A stretch of 5,092 nt of DNA from Chitinophagaceae bacterium (GTDB taxonomy: Bacteria > Bacteroidota > Bacteroidia > Chitinophagales > Chitinophagaceae): positions 1 through 5,092 of the forward strand of contig JAOQAL010000083.1 of the NCBI GenBank assembly GCA_025963615.1, written 5' to 3'. Position numbers and translations under genes: made by a program. Shown piece by piece: positions 1 to 5,092 of this stretch. A model generated the notes under the pieces. The model ran no database searches and had not been told where the DNA came from. It saw only the letters and a list, made by a program, of their open reading frames with translations. The stretch's first letter is position 1. Every line of letters starts with the position of its first letter.

Positions 1-688
1 ATACTTCGGCATTCAAATACAATTTGGCAAGCAAGCTGAGACCAAAATACTTGTTGACCTTACCATAGGTTGTAATATCATGTGAAGTTGACAGAAGCGG
101 TAAAGCATCGGTAAGAACCGCCACCAGTGAATCGTACACCTGATCCCGGGGAAGGGTTACTACGGTGCTGGGATCCTGTTTAAAATTGGTAACATACGGC
201 ACATTGCCGAAAAGATCTAAAGCCTGGTAATAAAAATAGCTCCTTAATGTCTTCATTTCAGCAAGATCAGCCGCTAACGTAGGCGGTGCCGGGTTCAGAT
301 TGCTCAGCGTATATATGATATAGTTACACTTGCCTACACCATTATAAATATCTCCCCATGCCCAGCCATTAGCGCCCCCATCAGGAGTTTCAATATGGTT
401 CCAGATATTGGTCCACATACCTCCATCACCCCAGTCGCCACCGCGCGTAGGTGTGATCATTTCATCAGAAGAAATTTCATGTTCCCAGTAAATGCCCGAA
501 TTTCCGCCTACTCCCTGCAGGGCAGAATAGGCAGGTGCTTTACCAGCAGCAATCTGGGCTGGCGTTTGCCAGAAGTTTTCATTTACAATCTGGGTATATA
601 CTTTAGAATCCAGTTTGGTACAGCGCAGGCACAAAAGAGATAATGCCATCATCACAAAAAGCGAAATATTAAATCTTAATTTTTTCAT
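1..688 (-). CDS. SusD/RagB-family outer-membrane lipoprotein (N-terminal part, runs off left edge)
   Basis: This is the surface lipoprotein partner of the SusC pore encoded just upstream; family members bind the nutrient and act as the lid of the SusCD transporter. Translation from the ATG at 688-686 stays open through 229 codons to the window edge, so roughly the N-terminal 40-45% of a usual 500-600 residue protein is present. Residues 1-22 look like a lipoprotein signal (basic MKK, then a hydrophobic stretch), with Cys23 followed by TKLD as the likely lipidation site. Residue 22 before it is Arg, which is atypical. Family-like segments are TPAQIAAGKAPAYSAL (42-57), SSDEMITPTRGGDW (73-86), WGDIYNGVGKCNYII (111-125), MKTLRSYFYYQALDLFGNVPY (145-165, the TPR-like helix region), RDQVYDSL (181-188) and the helix LSLLAKLYLNAEV (217-229). 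It follows susC by 48 bases, presumably in one transcript. The family call is firm; the substrate is unknown. Confidence 0.95.
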   Translation of the reverse strand, partial: MKKLRFNISLFVMMALSLLCLRCTKLDSKVYTQIVNENFWQTPAQIAAGKAPAYSALQGVGGNSGIYWEHEISSDEMITPTRGGDWGDGGMWTNIWNHIETPDGGANGWAWGDIYNGVGKCNYIIYTLSNLNPAPPTLAADLAEMKTLRSYFYYQALDLFGNVPYVTNFKQDPSTVVTLPRDQVYDSLVAVLTDALPLLSTSHDITTYGKVNKYFGLSLLAKLYLNAEV

Positions 689-736
689 TTTTTTTAAATT
701 TTTGTAAGGTTCAAAATTTATTACCCGTTATTTTCT
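689..736 (-). other. susC-susD intergenic spacer with A-rich leader
   Basis: This 48-base AT-rich gap separates the susC TAG stop (739-737) from the susD ATG. There is no Shine-Dalgarno-like GGAGG before the ATG. Instead, seven A residues (689-695 on the complementary strand) directly precede it, as is common in Bacteroidota. No convincing promoter or terminator is visible, which supports co-transcription of the two genes. The only structure is the inverted repeat at 696-719. Confidence 0.6.
696..719 (-). repeat. AT-rich imperfect inverted repeat just before the susD start
   Basis: On the plus strand, AAATTTTTG (696-704) and CAAAATTT (712-719) flank the 7-base loop TAAGGTT. The arms are complementary except for one extra T, giving a 5 bp plus 3 bp stem with a one-base bulge. 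In the susC-susD transcript it lies 7 bases upstream of the susD ATG, separated by seven A residues. No U-tract follows it on the sense strand, so it does not look like a terminator. It might influence susD translation, or be chance in an AT-rich spacer. Confidence 0.35.
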
Positions 737-3700
737 CTATTTAAAAGAGATGTTTACACCCACTGTGAGTGAACGGGATTTTGGATAAAAACCTCCGCCG
801 CCATTATACGTTAAGTCAATAAATGCGGGCGTCGCCTGGTTATCAACTGATGCAATTTCAGGGTCCAGTCCTTTGTAAGCTGTTATGACAAAAAGATTGT
901 TTCCGGAAAGATATAAACGCATGTTCTCAATGCCTTTGATTTTAGGAAAATTGTAAGATAAGGTCATGCTTTCGAGCCTCAGGTACGATGCATTCTCAAG
1001 CCAGTAATCAGATGGCGTTGGATTGTCCCTCAACCCGCTGGTCACTGCTTCCTTCAATGTATTTACAGAAGGCAGATTATTATAATTAGCCAGGTTCAGG
1101 TTGGTGTTGTTAAATATTTTAGCTCCAGATACTCCACGTAAAAAAACATTCAACGCCCAGTTTTTATAAGCAAGGTTGGACGAAAAGCCGTACGTGAATT
1201 TTGGATAAGGATCTATAAAACGATTTTTGGCGTCTAAATAATTAGTCGTCGTTCCACCGCCATCGGTTTCAAACATTGACAGACCATCCGATGTTTTGCC
1301 CACATAATGAGGAAGAGAAAAAGTGTAAGGCGATTTACCCACAATTAAATAAGTTATGGGATTAGAACTTAATCCGCGACCGCTAGCCGAACCTACCGCG
1401 ATATTATCCGATGCTAACTTTTGCCCGTTCCATGTTCCGGAAAGACTGGTTATCTTGGTGTTGATAGTAGTTATTTGTCCCCCTACTGACCAGGTTAAAT
1501 CCTTCGAGCGCAGGATCTCTGCATTCAGTTGTAACTCCACCCCTTTATTGGTAAGACTTCCCACATTAGCCAGTACATTAGGTACAAAATTGGGCGGCAC
1601 CTGAACAGCATAATTAAACAACAAATGCCGGGTCTCATCATTAAATGCACTGAAAGAACCCGTGATACGGCTTCTAAAAATCGCAAAATCAAACCCAATG
1701 TTTTTACCATGCCTTTCTTCCCAAACCAGGTCTGGATTAGGGTTTTGATTAGGAGAAAATCCTACAGGATATGGATTGGCTGTATTAGTAGGATCGTAGG
1801 TAACACCTCCACTGGTACTGTTTAAAGTCGTCAGTGTATTATAAGCGCTGATAGCATCCTGGTTGCCTACCACACCATAACCTGCATTAATTTTTAACTC
1901 ATTCAACCAGCTAACATCTTTAAGAAAAGATTCATTTTTTAAACGCCATGCTGCCGACACCGATGGAAAATTACCCCAACGGTGATTAATACCGAATTTA
2001 GAAGAACCATCCCGGCGCAAACTGGCTGTGAGGTAGTATTTTGAATTATAGTTGTACGTTACCCTGCCTAAGAATGAAATAATTTTATATTCCTCTTTGC
2101 CTGAATTTACTGAATTCAAGCTTGAGTTGCCATTCTGCAATGCATTATCCCCATTGGCATCTGTAACGTAATCCTTGCCGGAAGCATTATAAAAATCGTA
2201 AGAATAATAATTATATTCATATACCCCGGTGGCAGTAATATTATGTTTGCCAAAACTCGCCAGGTAATTAATATGCATATCACCTTTTTTTGAATCCCGG
2301 TTGGAAGACGATTTTGTGGCGCTATTCAGATTATTCCAACCTGGAATTACCGGCAGGTAATAATCGCCCTGGGTATTGAATTTGGTAAGTGAACCCGTAA
2401 CCCCAACGGTCACCTGGCTAATCAATTTATAATTTACCGTTGCGTATTCCTGCGTCAAGTGTTCTTTCATTTGGTTGGTTACCATGTTCTGCAGTAATAC
2501 CGGATTTTGATAATTGTATTGATACACCGGGTTATCGGTTCCATCGGCCGCTTTAATCCGGATATAAGGAGGCATTACATAGGCATAATTAAAAATGTTC
2601 CTGTTCACCAGGTCCCTGTTAGTGGAAGTATTTACAATACCTATCTGAATATTCAGTTTATTGTTCAGCGATTTATGTTCCGCATTAAAACGCAAACCTA
2701 CCTGCTCCTTACCTGTATTGATAACAATGCCCTGCTGATTTAAATAGTTTACAGAACCACGGTAATTGAATTTATCTGTTCCACCTGTAATACCGATGGT
2801 ATGGTTATGCGCGATTCCCTTACGTAAAATAGCTCCTACCCAATCATTGGTTGTTCCCGGGCTGCTATTCGCTGTTTCAAGTTGTGCCGGATCTTGTCCA
2901 AGCAGAACCGCTTGTTGCAAAAATTCGGGCGTGCTCAACAAATCCGGTGTTTTAGCCACTTTGGAGGAAGATAAATATCCGGAATAATCAACCTGCATGC
3001 GTCCCTCACGGCCTTTCCGGGTATTAATGATAATAACACCATTGGCGCCCCGTGAACCATAGATGGAAGTGGCCGATGCATCTTTTAATACATCATAAGA
3101 AAGGATATCGCCGGGCGGTATGTTTGCAATCTGGTTGATATCGTCGAGTATCACTCCATCAACAACCACTAAAGGGCTTTGTCCGCCTGATAATGATGTT
3201 TGTCCACGTAACCGGATAACGACCGGTGAATTAGGATCGCCATCTATTTTTGTAATCACAAGTCCGGGTATTTTACCCTGGATCTGGTCCATCGGATTAG
3301 TTACCAGTCCTTGCGAAAAGTCTTTTGCTGAAATACTGGATACCGCACCGGTAACATCTTTTTTCTTTGCAGTGCCGTAACCAACCAATACAATCTCTTC
3401 CGCTTTTCCTTCTTTAAGCGCCAGAACGATTGTCAAAGGCCCGCCGTTTGAAAAAGCAACTTCTTTTGTTTCATAACCCACAAAGGAAACTACCAATACA
3501 CCCTTACCCGGACCCGATGGCAACGTAAATTTTCCTTCCTGGTCAGCAATAACCTGGGTTGCCGTACCTTTTAATTTTATGGTAGCGCCTGCCAGCCCTT
3601 TACCCTCTTCATCTGAGATCACACCGGTGACGTCAATCGCAGCAGTTAAAGCTTTTAGCTCGCTCCTATTATCCTGAACATTTTCCCTTGCTTTGATAAT

Positions 3701-4036
3701 TATTTGTTTGTCATCAACAGCATAGCTGAACGGCTGCTCTTTAAAACAGAGTTGCAGTACTAACTGAACCGAAGCGTCTCTGACATCTATCGTAATTTTC
3801 TTCGCGTCTTTTATCAATTTTTCGTTGTAGAAAAAATGGTAGTCCGTTTGTTTTTGTATTTCTTTAAACACTTTTTCTAACGGAGCATTTTTTAAAGAAA
3901 TGGTAACATTTTCATTAAAATCCTCCGCCCTCACCTGTAAAAATGTTGTCAACAAAAATAAAGTCATCAGTTTCACGATAAGCAGCTTTTTGAGAAATAC
4001 GGTTTTTTGCCGTTGAAAAATAGTGCCTGTTTGCAT
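737..4036 (-). CDS. SusC/RagA-family TonB-linked outer-membrane transducer with N-terminal STN domain
   Basis: This is a complete 1099-residue outer-membrane receptor that imports a nutrient using TonB energy and, through its extra N-terminal domain, signals to an anti-sigma factor. Residues 1-37 form a long signal peptide (lysines around 11-22, hydrophobic core 23-34, likely cleavage after VRA). Residues about 43-116 are an STN domain, ending in DKQIIIK. Residues about 136-208 are a CarboxypepD_reg-like beta domain (VTGVISDEEGKGLAGATIKL...FVGYET). A TonB-box-like segment EEIVLVGYG (213-221) follows, then the plug (about 225-342), with LVVVDGVILDD (289-299) and the SusC signature YGSRGANGVIIINTRKG (326-342). 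The rest is the beta barrel, with RRDGSSKFG (674-682), YLRLESMTLSYNFP (1018-1031) and the terminal KSRSLTVGVNISFK. Length matches STN-containing SusC proteins; those without STN are about 100 residues shorter. The ATG at 4036 is chosen because three in-frame stops lie closely upstream. The adjacent FecR gene fits the signalling role. The substrate cannot be inferred. Confidence 0.97.
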   Translation of the reverse strand: MQTGTIFQRQKTVFLKKLLIVKLMTLFLLTTFLQVRAEDFNENVTISLKNAPLEKVFKEIQKQTDYHFFYNEKLIKDAKKITIDVRDASVQLVLQLCFKEQPFSYAVDDKQIIIKARENVQDNRSELKALTAAIDVTGVISDEEGKGLAGATIKLKGTATQVIADQEGKFTLPSGPGKGVLVVSFVGYETKEVAFSNGGPLTIVLALKEGKAEEIVLVGYGTAKKKDVTGAVSSISAKDFSQGLVTNPMDQIQGKIPGLVITKIDGDPNSPVVIRLRGQTSLSGGQSPLVVVDGVILDDINQIANIPPGDILSYDVLKDASATSIYGSRGANGVIIINTRKGREGRMQVDYSGYLSSSKVAKTPDLLSTPEFLQQAVLLGQDPAQLETANSSPGTTNDWVGAILRKGIAHNHTIGITGGTDKFNYRGSVNYLNQQGIVINTGKEQVGLRFNAEHKSLNNKLNIQIGIVNTSTNRDLVNRNIFNYAYVMPPYIRIKAADGTDNPVYQYNYQNPVLLQNMVTNQMKEHLTQEYATVNYKLISQVTVGVTGSLTKFNTQGDYYLPVIPGWNNLNSATKSSSNRDSKKGDMHINYLASFGKHNITATGVYEYNYYSYDFYNASGKDYVTDANGDNALQNGNSSLNSVNSGKEEYKIISFLGRVTYNYNSKYYLTASLRRDGSSKFGINHRWGNFPSVSAAWRLKNESFLKDVSWLNELKINAGYGVVGNQDAISAYNTLTTLNSTSGGVTYDPTNTANPYPVGFSPNQNPNPDLVWEERHGKNIGFDFAIFRSRITGSFSAFNDETRHLLFNYAVQVPPNFVPNVLANVGSLTNKGVELQLNAEILRSKDLTWSVGGQITTINTKITSLSGTWNGQKLASDNIAVGSASGRGLSSNPITYLIVGKSPYTFSLPHYVGKTSDGLSMFETDGGGTTTNYLDAKNRFIDPYPKFTYGFSSNLAYKNWALNVFLRGVSGAKIFNNTNLNLANYNNLPSVNTLKEAVTSGLRDNPTPSDYWLENASYLRLESMTLSYNFPKIKGIENMRLYLSGNNLFVITAYKGLDPEIASVDNQATPAFIDLTYNGGGGFYPKSRSLTVGVNISFK

Positions 4037-4053
4037 AGTTTTTTTTTTGAGTT
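4037..4053 (-). promoter_or_regulatory. A-rich translation initiation region of susC
   Basis: The leader directly before the susC ATG reads CTCAAAAAAAAAACT, with a run of ten A residues and no Shine-Dalgarno motif. Bacteroidota genes commonly use such A-rich leaders. The next in-frame ATG upstream (4120-4118) is cut off by stops, so this is the only plausible long-ORF start. Confidence 0.5.
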
Positions 4054-4075
4054 TTGTTAGTGGCTAGTTTTAGTG
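4050..4075 (-). repeat. Degenerate direct repeat upstream of susC
   Basis: On the coding strand, CACTAAAACT (4075-4066) and CACTAACAAAACT (4062-4050) lie 3 bases apart. They share CACTAA and AAAACT, with three extra bases in the second copy. The pair sits 14-39 bases upstream of the susC ATG, in the 5' leader or promoter-proximal zone. It could be an operator half-site pair or a chance duplication; the sequence alone does not decide. Confidence 0.3.
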
Positions 4076-4149
4076 AACTTGTATCGAAATTGTCTATGGC
4101 CTCGTTGGTAAGTTTTTCATAAAATCCTGATAATACCCTGCTTAAAATT

Positions 4150-5092
4150 TTAGGGCTTAATGATTAACTTTTTCCCCTCCAGTTTAAAATGAACATCACT
4201 CCATTGCATCCATTTCAGAAAACTGGATAAATTGACCGACCTCGGTATCTGGCCTGAAAATTTATCAGTCGGTATTTCGCCTTCATACTCCACTTCAAGG
4301 TCATACCATCTTGCTGCCTGTCTTAAAACGGCCGGCAACCCGGCGCTGTTAAATAAAAAATTCCCATTCTTCCAGGCTACGGCTTCTTCCAGATCAACTC
4401 CATCCATCCGTTTAATAAATCCATCCTTATTAATTTTTGCCTGCTGGCCTGGCACTAATAAACAGCGATTATTTCCCTGCGAAACATGCACAGATCCTTC
4501 CAATAAAGTGGTTTTAATTTCTGCTTCATCCTTGTATGCATTCACATTAAAATGAGTGCCCGTTACTTTTATTTCCGCCAGGTTATTTACCTCAACGATA
4601 AAAGGTCTGCCAGCATTTTTTGCTACTTCGAAATAGGCTTCGCCGGTAATTTGCACCCGCCTTTCACGGGCTGTAAATTCAGCCGGGTAACGTATAGACG
4701 AAGATGAATTCAACCAGACTTTAGTCCTGTCGGGTAAAATCAATTGATACATTCCGCCAGCCGGCGTGGACATGATATTGTAAAACAAGCCCAAATCAGC
4801 ATGGCCATTATTATTGTAGGATATTTCCCCATTGGGCAGCTTGATCACCTGTGCATTGCCCTGTTGTGCAAGCAGGCCTGTGGAGGCACTGTCTAATACA
4901 ATCCGGGTACCATCCGCTAAAACGAGCAGGGCTTTTTGCCCACCCGGTTTTACATCTTCTATCAAATGTTTTTGAGGCGCCTTGTTTTGCGCAACGGCTG
5001 TTTTTTCGGCAGGCCGCGACCAAAAATAGAACCCTGTTATCACGGCCGCTATACAAGCAGCCGCAGTGGCTATTCTCCACCAAATTCTTCTT
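4150..5092 (-). CDS. FecR-family anti-sigma factor (membrane and periplasmic part; N-terminus beyond right edge)
   Basis: FecR-type proteins sit in the inner membrane, bind an ECF sigma factor in the cytoplasm and receive a signal in the periplasm from an STN-bearing outer-membrane receptor. The frame is open from position 5091 to the TAA at 4152-4150, giving 313 visible residues (numbered from the edge). Residues 1-6 (RRIWWR) are a basic, Trp-rich cytoplasmic flank, and about 7-24 form one transmembrane helix. Residues about 108-205 are the FecR domain, with STPAGGMYQLILPDRTKVWLNS (starting at 108), ITGEAYFEV (148-156), VTGTHFNVNAY (176-186) and LLEGSV (196-201). Residues about 245-311 match the DUF4974-type C-terminal domain (NFLFNSAGLPAVLRQAARWY to KKLIIKP). 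A GTG at 5043 encodes a valine inside the membrane helix and is not the start. The missing part should be the roughly 80-100 residue cytoplasmic sigma-binding region. The gene lies 113 bases upstream of susC on the same strand, the usual order for this module. Confidence 0.95.
   Translation of the reverse strand, partial: RRIWWRIATAAACIAAVITGFYFWSRPAEKTAVAQNKAPQKHLIEDVKPGGQKALLVLADGTRIVLDSASTGLLAQQGNAQVIKLPNGEISYNNNGHADLGLFYNIMSTPAGGMYQLILPDRTKVWLNSSSSIRYPAEFTARERRVQITGEAYFEVAKNAGRPFIVEVNNLAEIKVTGTHFNVNAYKDEAEIKTTLLEGSVHVSQGNNRCLLVPGQQAKINKDGFIKRMDGVDLEEAVAWKNGNFLFNSAGLPAVLRQAARWYDLEVEYEGEIPTDKFSGQIPRSVNLSSFLKWMQWSDVHFKLEGKKLIIKP

Larger units (their letters stand above)
4037..4149 (-). other. 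fecR-susC intergenic region, presumed promoter region of the susCD unit
   Basis: This 113-base gap lies between the fecR TAA stop and the susC ATG. Because FecR proteins usually control an ECF sigma factor that drives the neighbouring susC, a promoter is expected here, but I cannot place one with confidence. The sense strand contains no TTTG at all, so the Bacteroidota housekeeping pattern (TTTG near -33, TAnnTTTG near -7) is absent. The region holds the direct repeat at 4050-4075 and the A-tract at 4039-4048. A perfect 10-base palindrome TAAAATTTTA at 4143-4152 straddles the fecR stop, with short CCCT/AGGG arms at 4136-4139 and 4152-4155. Confidence 0.4.

Noticed and set aside
395..643. Plus-strand open frame opposite susD
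   Set aside because: It lies wholly antisense to a clear SusD coding frame, and its translation resembles no protein family I recognise.
705..736. A separate susD promoter in the susC-susD spacer
   Set aside because: There is one TTTG, but the preceding TA is 3 rather than 2 bases away (TAAATTTTG), and no TTTG is seen at the -33 distance. Co-transcription with susC is simpler.
1356..3380. Several short plus-strand open frames opposite susC (for example 1356-1604, 2507-2743, 2766-2987, 3120-3380) and one short minus-strand frame at 1525-1710
   Set aside because: All overlap the continuous, well-conserved SusC frame and show no domain, signal peptide or start context of their own.
4094..4120. 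ATG at 4120-4118, in frame with susC, as an alternative upstream start
   Set aside because: The frame reads MKNLPTRP and then meets a TAG, followed by further in-frame TAA and TAG stops before 4036. It encodes only an eight-residue peptide with no support.
4136..4155. Palindrome at the end of fecR as an intrinsic terminator
   Set aside because: The stem is a 10-base all-AT palindrome plus a 4 bp CCCT/AGGG arm, with no GC-rich stem and no U-tract after it on the sense strand.
4232..4555. 107-codon plus-strand open frame opposite fecR, and a 90-codon minus-strand frame at 4811-5083
   Set aside because: Both overlap the FecR frame, which carries recognisable domain motifs throughout. Their translations look like frame shadows.
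5041..5043. GTG codon as the start of the FecR-like gene
   Set aside because: The same frame stays open to the window edge, and the upstream codons encode RRIWWRIATAAACIAA, which completes a transmembrane helix. The GTG is an internal valine, and the true start lies outside the window.

Overview
The window looks like the upstream part of a SusC/SusD-type glycan or nutrient uptake locus from a Bacteroidota genome. The style of the proteins suggests Chitinophagaceae or a near relative: an STN-containing SusC with a long, lysine-rich signal peptide, and a SusD N-terminal region of the EMITPTRGGDW...WTNIWNH type. A-rich leaders without a Shine-Dalgarno sequence before both visible starts fit this phylum. 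The genus assignment is an impression from sequence style, not a search result.

All genes lie on the minus strand, so transcription runs from high to low coordinates. Positions 5092-4150 hold most of a FecR-family anti-sigma factor, missing its cytoplasmic N-terminus beyond the right edge. Positions 4149-4037 are a 113-base intergenic region. Positions 4036-737 hold a complete 1099-residue SusC-family TonB-dependent transducer. Positions 736-689 are a 48-base spacer. Positions 688-1 hold the first 229 residues of a SusD/RagB-family lipoprotein that runs off the left edge.

Together they form a standard trans-envelope signalling and uptake unit. SusD (surface lid and ligand capture) and SusC (TonB-driven pore) import the substrate. 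The periplasmic STN domain of SusC is expected to contact the periplasmic part of FecR. FecR would then control an ECF sigma factor, probably encoded just beyond position 5092, which activates the susC-susD pair. No carbohydrate-active enzyme or other substrate clue is in the window, so the substrate cannot be named.

I found no RNA gene, mobile element, CRISPR array or clearly new system. The points worth a second look are small: an unusual SusD lipobox, an AT-rich inverted repeat just before the susD start, a degenerate direct repeat before susC, the absence of a housekeeping-type promoter motif in the fecR-susC gap, and the resemblance between the FecR C-terminus and the SusC STN domain.
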